From assembly GCA_012976225.1 (NCBI GenBank), contig JAAVVG010000009.1, positions 186,001 through 250,000 of the forward strand: 64,000 nt of DNA, read 5' to 3'. Below, piece after piece: positions 1-11,250 of this stretch; the stretch's first letter is position 1, and every line of letters begins with the position of its first letter. The translations under genes were made by a program, and so were the position numbers. The notes under the pieces are model-generated. The model saw nothing but the letters and a program-made list of their open reading frames with translations, had not been told where the DNA came from and ran no database searches. This DNA is from Golubevia sp. BC0850. Taxonomy: Eukaryota; Basidiomycota; Exobasidiomycetes; Golubeviales; Golubeviaceae.

Positions 1-1798
1 AAAGATCGACTGTAAATGGATGAGGACCTTTTGCTAGGATCGATCTTTCGTTATTAATGTGTTCTACCTGTTTCAGCTTAACTACTTGAGCTTTGTTAAG
101 AACTTTCATTGCATAATAAGCTTTTGGAGAAGTCTTGTCTTCAAGCTTGTGTTTGACTAAGAGAACTCTTCCAAAAGTACCTGTACCCAAAGTGTCTAGA
201 GCTTCGAAATCCGTTAGACGGTAGAAGGACCTGCGACCAGGAGCTAAAGCGTGAGAAACCCCAACTCCCGATGGGACTTCCAGAGCAGTAGTGTCTTTAG
301 GAGATATTTTAATTTGAGAAGAGGTACTTGCATCGTAAGAATCCTTGAGCGTCTTGGCGTCAACTTTGATAGAGATTGGAGAGACTGTCGAAATAGAATT
401 GATAATTGAGCTAGTGATGACAGGGTTTTCTAGAGTAGAACTTGGAAGTCCAGAAGAGATAGGCATTGGCGGAGACATTGAAGTGTCACTTGAAGATGGT
501 TCCTCCTCTCGAGGCTCTTGAGTCTTCTCCTTGAGATTCCTCGTAGAAGTTTGAGTCTTCGAACTCTCCTTCTTTCCAATTATAGATTCGGAACTTGCTC
601 GAGCTTGACTAGCCAAATCTGGAGTTGGAGCTCTACTTGAAATGCTACTTCCCATTCCAAGCCTATGAAATCCGATTCCCATCTCACTTGCTTTTGAATC
701 CGCACTATCCATAGAGCTTCTCAATCCAGAAGACCTCCTCCTCAGTGATTGAACCGAACTCGTCGAAGCTTCAGCTACATTAGAAGCAGTAGTTGAGATT
801 CCTGCTTCTGCAGGACTATTCTCATCCTTCCTCCCAGGTTCTCCTCCTAACCTTCTACCAACTTCTTGACCTTGACCTCTCATCTTTGCTTCGTTGAGTT
901 TCTTAAGAGCTTCATTCTCACCGCCATAGTTCTGAGAAATGATAGAGCTTCCACTTCCACTTGAAGAGCTCTTGTGGCTTCCTTTCCTTCCTCTCATGCT
1001 AAACCTAGCTACCAAACTTGGGGGTAATCTTCCACCTGGGAAACTTTGAGCTGGTGACCATCCTTCATCATCTTTCATTGGAGGATGTTGACCATCGAAT
1101 CCCTCTCCTTCATTCGAAACCTGCCAACCAGGACTGACGCCACTGACATTTAGGCCCACTGTTGGATCAGAACCGATAGAGTCGAGTCCAACCCGTCGAG
1201 TTGGGAGGATAGAAGTTGAAGAGGAAGAGGAGGAAGAAGGGGAGGTAGGAGTGTAAGATGATTGATTGGGTGGTTGGGAAGAGTGAGTGGAATCACTGGG
1301 CCGAAACTCGCATTGGTCGTTTGAATCCCGTAAAGTTGTGGAAGTTGAATTTGAGCTACTAGGAGTATTGTTTTTATTTGACTGATTATTAGAAGGTCCA
1401 GAAATTGAATTTGAGGTAGTACTTGCTGAATTGGAGTGATGATTCTGCCTTGCATTTCCAGCCATGGCTAAACCCCCAACAAAAGTTTGAAGACCATGAA
1501 CAAAACTTCTAGCTCTCGAAGTGGTTGGAGGTGTAATTGATTTCTCCATTGAATGATTGACATTACTAGAATTTAAAGGTAAAGGATTTGTAGGCGTAGT
1601 AGGAGAATTAGATGGAGAAGGGGATCTAGACCTTGTAGATGATTTCAGCTTGGCAAAGATTGGTGATTTGAAGGAATCAATTTTAGCTGTAGAATTTGAT
1701 GAAGTTGAAGATGCTGTAGTTGGTCTACGATTGATTGGAGGAGATCTGGCTTGGGTTGAGGCTGCGTCAGAGGCAGCTGATCTTGGTCTTTTGGCCAT
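1..1798 (-). CDS. cAMP-dependent protein kinase (PKA) catalytic subunit, 3' end beyond the left edge
   Basis: Serine/threonine kinase of the AGC group that phosphorylates targets when cAMP releases the regulatory subunit. The frame is open from an ATG at 1798 to the window edge without an intron. The first ~520 residues are low-complexity and rich in Ser, Thr and Asn. The kinase domain starts near residue 525 (about base 225): glycine loop [12 protein letters not shown]-binding lysine in YYAMKVL, and the helix-C glutamate in INNERSIL. The motif order [18 protein letters not shown] followed by [12 protein letters not shown] is typical of fungal Tpk/Pka1 proteins. Catalytic loop, DFG and activation loop lie outside the window. 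The long N-terminal tail is much larger than in animal PKA (about 40 residues). Family call is firm; isoform (PKA1 or PKA2 type) cannot be decided. Confidence 0.88.
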   Translation of the reverse strand, partial: MAKRPRSAASDAASTQARSPPINRRPTTASSTSSNSTAKIDSFKSPIFAKLKSSTRSRSPSPSNSPTTPTNPLPLNSSNVNHSMEKSITPPTTSRARSFVHGLQTFVGGLAMAGNARQNHHSNSASTTSNSISGPSNNQSNKNNTPSSSNSTSTTLRDSNDQCEFRPSDSTHSSQPPNQSSYTPTSPSSSSSSSTSILPTRRVGLDSIGSDPTVGLNVSGVSPGWQVSNEGEGFDGQHPPMKDDEGWSPAQSFPGGRLPPSLVARFSMRGRKGSHKSSSSGSGSSIISQNYGGENEALKKLNEAKMRGQGQEVGRRLGGEPGRKDENSPAEAGISTTASNVAEASTSSVQSLRRRSSGLRSSMDSADSKASEMGIGFHRLGMGSSISSRAPTPDLASQARASSESIIGKKESSKTQTSTRNLKEKTQEPREEEPSSSDTSMSPPMPISSGLPSSTLENPVITSSIINSISTVSPISIKVDAKTLKDSYDASTSSQIKISPKDTTALEVPSGVGVSHALAPGRRSFYRLTDFEALDTLGTGTFGRVLLVKHKLEDKTSPKAYYAMKVLNKAQVVKLKQVEHINNERSILAKGPHPFTVDL

Positions 1799-3061
1799 CT
1801 TGGGTGGCAGGAGAGGAAAAGGTGGGTGGAGTTGGGGAAATTGAGGGATGGGCAGCAGCGAGCTTCTTCAAATTGAATGAATTCTTGATCTTGAAGATCT
1901 CTTGTCGAATTGTCTAGAATTGATATTCAAGTGCTTTGGGAGGAAGTTGGTCCAAAGGAAGAAGAGGAGGAGCCAGTTGCGATGGAAGGGAGAGAGATTC
2001 TAATCCAAAAATAAGTTGCAGCTTGGCCTGAAGATCTTTTTGCGCTCTTGTGACTTTTGACTCCAATCGAATTGAAGTTTGGCTGATTAATGATCCTCAA
2101 AGCCTGACGAAAGGAATATGGTATGGTTTGTATGGTAGGAAAGAATAAGAGAAAAAGATGATTACAAAATTTACAAAAGAGGTTTGTTGGGATTGATTTT
2201 GAAGGAGAACCATGTGTGTCAAAGATCGTCAAGAAGGGCTTCGGGCTGGTTTTGGTCTCGTTCTTCCTCTAGAATATATATCCGCTACATATAACTCCTC
2301 CTTCTCGAGCCGAAATGGAAAGCGTGGAAGAGTTGGCCGAGTCCGTCAGTCGGCACGGGAAGAAAAAACCATGTGTTGATTGGTTGATTGATTCCAAACT
2401 CTCTCGCCCACCTTTCGAAACAGTTCTAAAACGAGTCAAGCCTTTTTCGTTCAAAAAGCAATTTCAATTAACAAGAAAGGAGTTGCCCGCTTTAGTAAAG
2501 TAGCCCCTTACTTCCGTCAACGCGTCAAGTGGGTGGTGGGCGTTCTCTTTGCCACCCCTTCCATCTCCGCATTTGATTCATTCCTCTTTTGACTTTTCCC
2601 CTCTCTTCTCCATTCTTTCTCGGAACTCCCCAAAACTTCTTTTGGGACATGCACGAGCTTTTGTGGTGAAATTGGAATGTGGGATTGTGGAGTCGGAAAT
2701 CGGAGCGCAGTGCTTTTCAGGAGTTCCCTCTCGTCGGTAATCTCAGATGAGGTTGTCTCGTGTCTCTCTTTCCGCCTTCTTCTCGTTGAGGCATCCATGA
2801 GATTCATGATTTTACAATAGAGGCAGGAGAAGCTTCGTTGAGTAGGCTGAGGAGGTGAAAGTCAGAGACGCTGACTCTCTCCCTTCTGGGTTATTCTGAG
2901 GGTGGTCGACTTCCTGCGAGCTTGACCCGTTCACACGACCCTCAGAGCTTCAGAACCCGCTACCCGCTCCTAGCAATTTCTTCAGATCAGAAAGACAAAC
3001 ACAAGAGAGATTACGACCGTAAAAATACATGCTAACAAAAAGGAGTAGCGAAAACATCTCA
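1799..3061. other. intergenic region between PKA and Dad1, no supported gene
   Basis: About 1.26 kb. It carries the PKA promoter/leader on the minus strand and the 3' flank of Dad1. A TATA-like run sits near 2272-2292. A 62-codon plus-strand frame starting with ATG at 2315 is present, but it has no recognisable family, no splice signals and overlapping open frames on the other strand, so I treat it as chance. Confidence 0.6.
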
Positions 3062-4104
3062 TTAATCCTTTCCATAAACATAACCTCCTCCAGGCGCCAC
3101 TCCAGCAGGTAATTGATATTCTCCACCACCCTGACTCTTACTCAAAATCTCAGTTTCATTCTGTTCATTCCCATTCCTACTTCTACTCAAAGATTTCTTG
3201 GCGCTTTGATTTAGAGGATTAGTGGTATGTGCATTTTTCGATTTAGGTGTAGTTGCACCTCCAGTTGAAGCTCTAAAATCTCCTTCACCCTCTTGATTTT
3301 CTTCTTCTTCTTCGTTAATAGCATTAGAGTTTGAGTTTGAAGATTGATTGTTAGAAAGGTTCTCAGCTTCTTGAACCATTGAAGAATCCACTCCAGCAAC
3401 TCTCATGATCTCTGAAAATCTACCCCATAAAGCTGCTATTGGTTCGAATTCTTTTCCGACTGAAATCGATTCCTCGATTTTTCGATTCAAAGAATTTGAA
3501 TCTGAGAGGAGAAGCTCTAGTCCCTGAGAAGGGAGAGAGGTGGGAGAAAGAAGATAGGTGGGACGAGTGATCAGCGACGGGTTCTAGTCTCATGTTATGT
3601 CTCGAGATCTGAGGTGTTGAAAGAGTATTCATTTGATTCCTTCCCCCTACAGAACGTACTCTTGAGAGACAGGCTCTTGACTCTCCAATCATGGAAGAGC
3701 TTGCTTGCTGCCTTTTCAACTCTCACCTCCTTCCTCCATCACGTAGCAATCCCCCTGCCAACTTCATTATCCGATAATCTCATTCAAACACCAAGTCTGT
3801 GCTTGCTCCCATCCTTTCGAACGCGTCCAACGCAGCTCTTTGGCTCTACTCACTTCTGCAATCTCTGCTACCAACTTGGTCCTCTCCTTCTCAAAGAATG
3901 ACTGTCCCGTCCCCGTCGCACCAGAAGCAGAGGCAGAATGCGAATTACCGTGAAGTGAGGAAACCTGATCTGATACATCTTGACTCGGTGACGTTGGCGA
4001 AGAGTTGGACTGGATTGAGTTGGAGAATAGAAAAGAGGTTAGGGTGAAATGCGAGACGAGACCAATCAGTCAAGCTACTCCAATTGACTCACTTCTAAGC
4101 TCAT
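3062..4104 (-). CDS. DAD1: DASH/Dam1 complex subunit Dad1
   Basis: Outer-kinetochore protein of the DASH (Dam1) ring that couples chromosomes to spindle microtubules. Three coding exons: 4093-4104 (only four codons, MSLE), 3854-4009 and 3062-3523. Introns start GTGAGT and end CAG (4010-4092 with a CTAAC branch point, and 3524-3853). Phases close, giving 209 residues. The Dad1 core spans residues ~44-95: FFEKERTKLVAEIAE, then GLELLLSDSNSLNRKIEES, then VGKEFEPIAALWGRF. Known Dad1 proteins are about 90-100 residues; here a ~40-residue Ser/Thr-rich N-terminus and a ~110-residue tail rich in Asn, Glu, Gly and Ser are added. The start lies 88 bp from that of the divergent ferroportin gene. The core identification is strong; the short first exon is inferred from splice sites. 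Confidence 0.85.
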
Positions 4105-4192
4105 CTTTGATCTTTCTTGGTTGCTACTTGATTTCTTTTAGAAAAGGTAGGAAAGTGTTGTTGTGTTGAGTTCACGCTCAGATTATGTCTTC
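4105..4192. promoter_or_regulatory. short bidirectional promoter, DAD1 / ferroportin
   Basis: Only about 88 bp separates the two divergent start codons. The stretch is T-rich on the plus strand (for example TTGATTTCTTTTAG). No TATA box is evident. If the ferroportin gene starts at its second ATG (4259) the gap becomes about 154 bp. Confidence 0.45.
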
Positions 4193-6520
4193 ATGGAATT
4201 CTCTCGCGCTTCTGAAGATTGCCACTCTTCCTTCCACATCGTAAACCACAACCATGCAATGAGTAAGGTCAAGTCATTTCCCCAAGACAGAGCCCAAGTT
4301 TCTATAGTGGCCTCGGTACGCAAGGAAGAGGGAAAGGATCCCCATCAAATCGTAGAGGAGCAATCGAAACCTCAAGATCGGGACGTTCAAGAGGATCAGG
4401 ATCGCATCTCTCAGGCAGAAGACAGACAGATAGAAGAAGATCAACAAGAACTGTATCAGGAATCAGATTTGGATTGGAGAGGAACTTTACTTTTGGCCAT
4501 CCAACATGCTTCAAGGTGAGTTCGATCTCAACCCTCTCAGTTCTCTAATATGTCTTGGCTTCTAATACTGATCCTTCCTACTCCTACTCTCCTCCCAGTT
4601 CTTGGGGATATAGGTCAGCAGAGTTTGCCTATCCACTTTACTTAGTCACTCTCTTCACTAACTCTCTATTGCCAGCTTCAGTCAGTGTCTGAAATCGAAC
4701 AACACATGGCTCTCTCGTAAGCTGATCCTCGGTCATTCTTCTCCCTCCCTTAGCTCTACGGCTTCATCACTACTTTCTCTGCGATCATTTTCTCTGGATC
4801 TATAGGAGGTCAGGTGGACAGATTCGCTTCTTATAGAGTGTCCACACTGCGTGTCTTCATCCTCTCGCAAAAGGTCTTCGTTGCCGCAAGTTATGCTCTC
4901 TTCATCATCATGTTCTACAGTCCTGAACTCGTCGAAGGTGCTGCTAATGGTGGTAAAGGACTAGATGGAGAAGGTAGAGATGGGGCAAAGGTTTGGGCTT
5001 GCTTTGCTGCTATCACAGCATTGGGATGTGGAGTGATGTGAGTAGAGAGAACCGAAGTTCAGTATTCCCAATTGATATTTTATCGACCTGAGTACTCTCG
5101 TTCCTTCTCGCAGACTCTCCAACGTCGGAGTCAGTGTCTCAGTCGAAAGAGATTGGGTTACGGAAATCGCTCAAGGCTCGTCAGCTCGGTTGACTAGATT
5201 AAATGCCATAATGTGAGCTATAATTCCCCCGAATTATCATTCCACCAGGCTTGAATCGGTTTTCTGACTCACTTTGTTTCACTCCACAGGCGTCGGATCG
5301 ACTTGCTCTCCAAGCTTCTCTCGCCACTCTTCGTGTCTCTACTTACGACCTCCATCTCGTACAAGATTTCAGCTTTGATCTTACTCGGGATCTGCATATT
5401 TTCTACAGGATTCGAACTTTGGTTCGTGGGAATTGTTCATTCTAGATTCCCTGCTCTTCAAGACGCAGAGTTGAGAGCTAGAGAGGCGAAGATCCTGGCA
5501 GAAGAAAGCCATTGTGAAATCGAACTGCAAGCTCGAAACAAGACCATGAGTTTGAAATCTTCAAATCAACATCCAGAAGATGTCAGCCAAGTCGGAAGGT
5601 TCAAGAGCTCAGGTCCCAGGCACGTTTTCGACTCGATTAGGAAAATGGTGCTATTGGAATTAGGTGATTGGAAAGAGTTTGCGGTTATGCCAGTCTTTAT
5701 CAGTGAGTTTGAAATACTTGAGATGAATTTGGAAATTTGAATCCAGCAGATGATTAGCATTGTCTGACCTTTCCGGTTCTCGCTTTTTCCAGGCTCTGTC
5801 TCCATCTCGCTACTTTACATGAGCGTTCTCTCTTTCGATTCTACTTTTCTAGCTTACTTGAAAAGTGAAACCAACTATGGGTTAGTCAAAAAGCTAGTGA
5901 CCTGGTCGAAAGTCTTTTTCAATCTTCCTGACCTCTTCCCTCTACCTCGTCTACCTCTTGTTGACAGGGATCCCTTCATCGCCGGGATGAGAGCCGTTTG
6001 CGTCGTCGGAGGTCTCCTCGGAACCATTCTCATGCCATTCTTCGAGAAAAGAATAGGAGTCACCCGAACAGGATCTTGGTCCATCACCTCGGAATTCATC
6101 ACGCTAGCTCCAACTCTGGCTTCTCTCTACCTCTACAGTCCGTCTCAACCTAATTCAACTCCGCCAACTTTCATCACCGCTCTACTATTCTCTGGTCTGG
6201 CGATCAGTAGAATTGGGTTATGGGGATTCGATCTCTCTCAACTGTCTCAGCTTCAAACTTCTTTAGCCTCCCATCCTCGAAGAAACAGTCTCTCAGCCCT
6301 GCAATTCTCGTTGCAAAACTTTTTCGATCTGGGTCATTACGCTCTGACTTTAATTTGGCAGAAACCTCGAGACTTCAAATATCCTGCAACTGTTAGTTAT
6401 GCTGCTATTGGAGTCGCTACAGTATTGTACGTTGCCCTTTATGCTCGCCGACTGAGAGGTCACATCCTTCACTTGGATAAATTAGGAATGGAGAGGTTAT
6501 TGGGGAAGAAGAAGCAGTGA
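4193..6520 (+). CDS. ferroportin-type iron exporter (SLC40 family)
   Basis: Multi-pass membrane protein of the ferroportin/IREG family, which moves ferrous iron or related metals out of the cytosol. Seven exons, roughly 4193-4515, 4600-4680, 4754-5037, 5114-5212, 5290-5702, 5793-5880 and 5968-6520, about 613 residues. Family signatures: SAEFAYPLYLVTLF in TM1, GGQVDRFASYR after TM2, the block NVGVSVSVERDWVTEIA followed by RLTRLNAIMRRIDLLSKLL, and DPFIAGMRAVCVVGG in the C-terminal half. The N-terminal ~90 residues are acidic and Gln-rich and precede TM1. A GTTAGT donor is used before the last exon. The start could also be ATG 4259. One base in exon 2 (near 4620) should be rechecked, since its phase needs 82 nt. 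Whether it acts at the plasma membrane or the vacuole cannot be read from sequence. Confidence 0.88.
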
Positions 6521-6745
6521 GGAGAGAATGGTGGTCAAACTATTTAGGTGGTCAAATTATTTATTCTCGCTTGTGTATAAAAGTTGTACTATCGAATGAT
6601 CAGATTGGTTTGAAAATGATAATGGAGATGTGCGGAAAATGTACAAAGAGAAACCTGTGGTGCGTTCAAAGTCTTCCGTCCACCCCTTGTCCTCCTACTT
6701 CCTTCTTGCCAGCTCTTTCTTCCCTATTAGCTGCTTGCTTGGAAC

Positions 6746-7989
6746 TTAGAGCTTAGCCTTGAGAGCGTCGTATTGAGATTGTGTAACTGGAGTAACTGAA
6801 CCGTGACGCAAACCTTGAGGGAAATTGGGAGCAGAACTTTGAGTGTAATCTCCGTTCTCAATATCATCGGTCTGATATGGAACGTAGTTACCGTTTCCAG
6901 AGTAGTTGTCTAACCAAAGATGATATAGGCTAAGATCAGTGTTGTCTCTGAAAGAAGCTGGTCCTTCTCTGGTATCTTGAGTTACGAATCCGCTAGATCC
7001 ACCAACTCTACTCCATTCTCCGAAGAGACCGGCAGTAGTGATTTCTTGGTAAACTTTTCCGACGCTCTCATCCTTGATGAAGCGAGTGAAGTGGTTGTCT
7101 CCGTCTAGTTTCTGGAATTCTTGGTCGATGACTGAATAGCTGGTGGAAATGTAATCCTTGGGTTCACTGAAGGTCGTAAAGTCCTTGGTGGTAGCGTAAC
7201 GAATCATGTCGTTTCCAGCTGCCCCAGTGTGATCAGGATCAGAGGTAGGGTAGAATCTGGAAGCCCAGAAAACGTAGTATTGTTCACTGGCGGCATCGTA
7301 AATAGCGGAGGGAGCCCAAACCATCCCAGCAGTCTCGTCCTCGAGTCTGATATTTCAGAAAAGGTTAGGGAAATCAGTGAGAGTTTCAAAGGAACGGACG
7401 AAAGTAGTCTGTCGCCAAGGTCAGAACACTCACTCAACTAGATAATCCTTCTGCCAATTGGATAGGTCCGTCGAGTACCAAACGTAGATAGAACGGCTTC
7501 CTGTCCTCACAGAAGCGTCCCAAGTCGTCTTTCCAATGTCCAAATCAGTACCTAGAATCCAGTAAGAGGTTAGGTCTGGAGAAGAGAGCAAGAATGGATC
7601 TCTTACCCCTGATTGAATGGAGACACAAAGATGAGTTCCAAGAGAAGAGTCAGATTGGGACGGGACCTTGACGCTGAGATCGATTCCAGATTACAAAGGT
7701 TAAGGAAGATGGTTGATTGGTGGAACTGATTGTAGGCAAACTTACCTCCTGTGCCACCTGAGGCTGAAGGAGTTAGGATTGGATTGCCACCGTTCAAGGC
7801 TGTGAATTCCAGAGCGGTGTTGCCATTGGAGAGTCGCTGAAAAATCTTGGGATTATCTCCAATGAAGTAAGAGACTAGATATCCAACGAATGTCGACTGC
7901 CTTTCTTGAAGAGGTAGACCATTGGAGTGCAGAGAAAAGAGGGCTAAGACAAGGAAGGGAAGCAGAGTGAGAAGAGATAGGAATCGCAT
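6746..7989 (-). CDS. secreted glycoside hydrolase family 43-like protein
   Basis: Predicted extracellular five-bladed beta-propeller glycosidase of the GH43 type, a family containing arabinofuranosidases, xylosidases and arabinanases. Three exons (7746-7989, 7434-7608, 6746-7346), phases close, 339 residues. Residues 1-24 form a signal peptide (MRFLSLLTLLPFLVLALFS). The catalytic-base region is GGVRDPFLLSSPD, created across the first splice junction; LGTDLDIGKTTWD, VWAPSAIYDAASEQYYVFW and a DKxF-like IKDESVGKVY block follow in family order. The C-terminus ends GLRHGSVTPVTQSQYDALKAKL, as in fungal GH43 arabinanase-like proteins. Substrate is not assigned; plant or fungal cell-wall arabinose/xylose polymers would fit the family. 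Confidence 0.85.
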
Positions 7990-9420
7990 CTTGAGGAGAA
8001 AGTGGGGAGTCGGGGGATACTCAACACTGTTCGAATGTTGCCTGTTGGGTCCTTTTAAGTAGCTCTTTCAAGAATTTGCGGGGAAGCCAAATTAATTTAT
8101 TGGGAGGTTCCACCTCTGATAGATCGGGCGGTTTTGCCTTCCGAACCCGATTGAAGATGGATGCTCTTGAGGGATGGCTGAACTCCGAGGGATGCACGAA
8201 TCAAGGCAGATGGGGTCTTTCCTTCGGGGCGCTTTCTCCTAACATCCTGATTTGTAATTCTTCTTCGATACTTATCGCTTCATCGCTTCAACCTTCATCC
8301 CTGAATACTGAATTGGGCCCTGGTCGGCGCCTTGATCTTCTGGGAACTCGCTCTCTCGACACCTTCTCCTCCACTCTCTCCCAAGTCCCAACGCCGTCCC
8401 TCATTCTCGCTGCCTGTCCACCTCTACTCTCACTCAAGCTAAATTTAGCAACATGACCTTGTGATTGTTGGACTGGCGAGATGGGCGAAAAAAAAAACTA
8501 ATACTTCTCCGAGCACTTGAGAAAACCTTTCTCACTTCTCGACGCACTCTGCAGTTTGGCAGTTCCATCTCTGTCGCCATGGTTCCTCCTGAGTCTAGAA
8601 ACCCAGATTCCAATTCTTGTACTACAAACAAGAAAGTTTGCACACATTGACAATGGGAAAAGCAAGAAGCAGCGAAAGAAACAATGCGATTCAAGGAACG
8701 AAATGAGGTACAAATGGGAAATGCCCGAATAGAAAGAGTATCAGCAAGACTATGAAATAAAGTAGTGGTAGAATGTCCGACTATAGAAGAGAAGCAGCAA
8801 CCAAGAAAGATAAAAAGGAGAGAGTGTCCGTTAAGAGAGAGTAGTTGGGGTGATATTAGGCGAAGAATGAAAAAGCCGAAATCAAAAGTTGAAGAAAGTT
8901 GAATAGGACTTATGAAGGTTGCGCGAATAGAAGGGGGAAAGAGGGAAAAGAACAATGGGACAAACAAACAGAACAATACGGGAAGGAGAAAGATTTCTTT
9001 TGAGGCAATTGGCAGAATATTGATGAGAGATTTTCTCTCCACGAGATCACTTGAGATTACGTTTGAAGTAGGAAGAGATCAGGGATTCGAGGTCTTGCGA
9101 GTCCGATGGAGAAGAAGAATTGTTAAATGGGAGACTTGAGACTTGAGAGTAGATGGAGGGTTCCCGAGTAGAGTTTGCGGAGATGAGAGCAGAACAATTG
9201 AAGGAAAGAGTTGATAAGTTTAGAATTGAGGAGCTTGAAGGAAGGAATACAGAGGAAGCTGGGAGGATCACGTTGAATTTGGTTTCTGGAACGTTGTTGG
9301 CATCTGAAGAAGCTAGCGATCGCTTGAATAGATGGACGAGGAAGGGTTGAAGATTTGAAGAGCTGAAAGTGTTGATCTTGGTCAAAAACAGAGTAGCATG
9401 AAAGAGAATGAGAGTTGATG
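7990..9420. other. gene-poor tract upstream of the GH43 gene, no supported gene
   Basis: Begins with the GH43 promoter: a TTTTAAGTAG run near 8052 is a weak TATA-like element. From about 8460 the plus strand is strongly purine-rich (GAAGA, GGAAAG runs). Open frames occur on both strands, the longest a 202-codon minus frame at 8434-9042 that lacks an ATG at its head, has no family similarity and shows no splice structure. I see no gene here. Confidence 0.5.
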
Positions 9421-9439
9421 AGGTGGAAAGGGGTATGAG

Positions 9440-9630
9440 AAGCTCTTTAGGACGTCTGTCTGGAGGACCGCAGGCCGGCTGGGTCCAACGCAGAGGACGT
9501 CTCCGAGGGAGCTTGCGTTTCCACCTTGAGGAAAGAGATTCGCGAAACTACGAAATTACGAAAGGTAGCGGTCCTTCGACCCAGTAGGGGAAGCGACCTG
9601 CGTATTCGTCTAGCGTCGAAGCGGTTTTTT
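9440..9630 (+). ncRNA. candidate structured RNA of unknown class
   Basis: A GC-rich island inside AT-richer DNA with no coding frame. It contains an 8-bp hairpin at 9465-9486 (GGACC-CAG / CTG-GGTCC around a GCCGG loop), flanked by two copies of GGACGTCT (near 9450 and 9497) that are able to pair with each other because GACGTC is palindromic. Downstream come GGTCCTTCGACCC (near 9570), close to a pol III B-box, and then oligo-T runs (from about 9624) that could serve as a pol III terminator. I checked by eye for U1, U2, U4, U5, U6, U3, 5S, SRP and RNase P/MRP core motifs and found none. Strand and boundaries are guesses. Confidence 0.25.
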
Positions 9631-9849
9631 CTTGATTTTTGATTTTTTGATTTTTTTTTGTTGTGATTTTGGTTCTCATTCTCTTTTAATTCTGTTTTGG
9701 CTTTGTTGGCTTTCAGTCTTGATCTTCGTGTTGTCCTTCCTTGGTCGACTTTGATGATTCCAGTTTAATTTCTCCTTCCCTTTCCGTTTTCGTTGGGGTT
9801 GATCCTAGATTTCTTTCCAGGTTCCTTTCACTTCTTTCGTGAGAGGTAA

Positions 9850-9869
9850 CTCTCTCTCTCTCTCTCTCT
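9850..9869. repeat. CT dinucleotide microsatellite
   Basis: An uninterrupted run of CT repeats in non-coding sequence downstream of the structured-RNA candidate. Confidence 0.9.
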
Positions 9870-10034
9870 TTCTTTGAATCCTTGACCCTTCGCTTTGATC
9901 CTGTAGTAGAGTTGTTGACGTCTACTCTTCTTCTCTCCTTTCTCTCCCTGGAACTTCTCCATTCCCATCTTCATCTTTGCACCATCCCATCTCCCAACGA
10001 CAATCACCTCAAGAATTCTTTGCGAGCTTGGATC

Positions 10035-11250
10035 TTAGACGATATGTACTCTGCTACCGAAAACGTCTTGAGCTTGGACCTCAGAGTGAATCTGCTTCTT
10101 GGGCTCACTTGGACGAGGAGATCCTGAGGAAGAAGAGTTCGAGTCCCAGTCATAGACCGCTTCATCATCGGAAGAGAGAGGAGGAGTTGAGGTTCCGGAG
10201 GACGGTTGGTTGGACTGGTCTTGAGAGCCAGAGTTGGAGTTGGAGTTGGAGTTGGAGTCGCTGTTGACGACTTCTGGAATTTGAGTGCGACTGAGCTTCT
10301 CTTCGAGATTCTCCTTTTCGGTTAGAGGACTGTTGACGTCTGCTTGAGCCCTAAGGACAAATCCCTCCATTGCTTCCATTGCTTCCAAGGCTCTGGCCCT
10401 CTCCCGCTTCAACCAGTCTGCCTCGGCTTGACTCTTTCTTGTGAGAAGCTTGGACTGCTCGGCTTAAAGTTTGAAGGTGCGGAGATTAGCTTGATCAGCA
10501 CGTTGAAGGAGAAGAGCACCGTTCAATCTTGAAGACGCTTGCTTTTGCTCGCGAGCTCTTGAAGCGAATCCACCTCAAGTCCCAACCTCTTGATGGTAGC
10601 AGCATCATTCTTCGACTTCTTCTCAAGATCGCTCGACTTCACTGAGAGGCAAATCGATCCCCCTTGCGTTCTCTCCAACTCTTGACGTGAGTTCTTCAGT
10701 TGAGTCTCCAAGAGTCCATTGGCAGCTTTCAGAGAAGTAGCATTGGAGAGAGCGATCTGCGAGCTCTCTTTTGAGAAGTTGAGCTCGATTTGCATGCGAA
10801 CGATTTCACCTTCGGCCTCCTTCAGCTTTGAGTCTTTCTCCTTGAGTCGAGCGTCGGCACTTGTCTTGATAGACTCGAACAAGACTTCCTCCAAATCTTT
10901 CTCCGCTTCCATCAGCTCTCCCTTCAATTCCTTGGCCTTCGAAACTAGATGCTTGTTGACTGCTTCTTCAGCACTTGCTTTGATAGACTCGATAGCTTTG
11001 AGTGAGTTGACCTTGACCATTTCCAGATTCTCAGAGAGCTTCTCTTGGGTAAGCTTGTTCTCGAGATTCCAACGAGACTTCCTCCAATTTTCCTTCCGAT
11101 TCATTCACCTTCTCTTCCGACTTCTTCAGTTGAGAGACGAGGACCTCGGCGACGACTTTCTGAGAGGCAGCGACGGAGAGAGCGATGTCCAAATCTTCTT
11201 TCTCAGAGTCGAGCCTGATTTCCAATTTGAATGGATTTGAGTAGATTCGG
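10035..11250 (-). pseudogene. broken coiled-coil protein gene with internal duplication
   Basis: Minus-strand sequence encodes convincing coiled coil, but in successive frames. From about 11225 to 11040 one frame reads EIRLDSEKEDLDIALSVAAS and continues as heptads. A second frame carries the coil on from about 11060 to 10523 (for example EKLSENLEMVKVNSLKAIES). A third holds the last part, about 10560 to 10035 (QASSRLNGALLLQRADQANL, then a stop, then a charged stretch and a Ser/Asn/Asp-rich tail). No GT-AG introns explain the shifts, and no ATG heads the first frame. Two segments, around 11225-11110 and 10800-10680, resemble each other in DNA as well as protein (GCTCTCTCC, ACTCAACTGAAGAA), so the coil grew by duplication. 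Best read as a decaying host gene. A real gene with unusual splicing, or assembly errors, remain possible. Confidence 0.55.
10231..10258. repeat. GTTGGA hexanucleotide repeat
   Basis: Tandem GAGTTG/GTTGGA units that read as Ser-Asn dipeptides on the minus strand, inside the tail of the broken coiled-coil gene. Confidence 0.8.

Noticed and set aside
2315-2503. 62-codon plus-strand frame with a BRCT-like VDWLIDSKL phrase
   Set aside because: Too short for a BRCT domain, no flanking exons, and located in a promoter region with random open frames on both strands.
8434-9042. 202-codon minus-strand open frame with hydrophobic stretches
   Set aside because: No ATG at its head, composition follows the purine bias of the other strand, no domain and no splice context.
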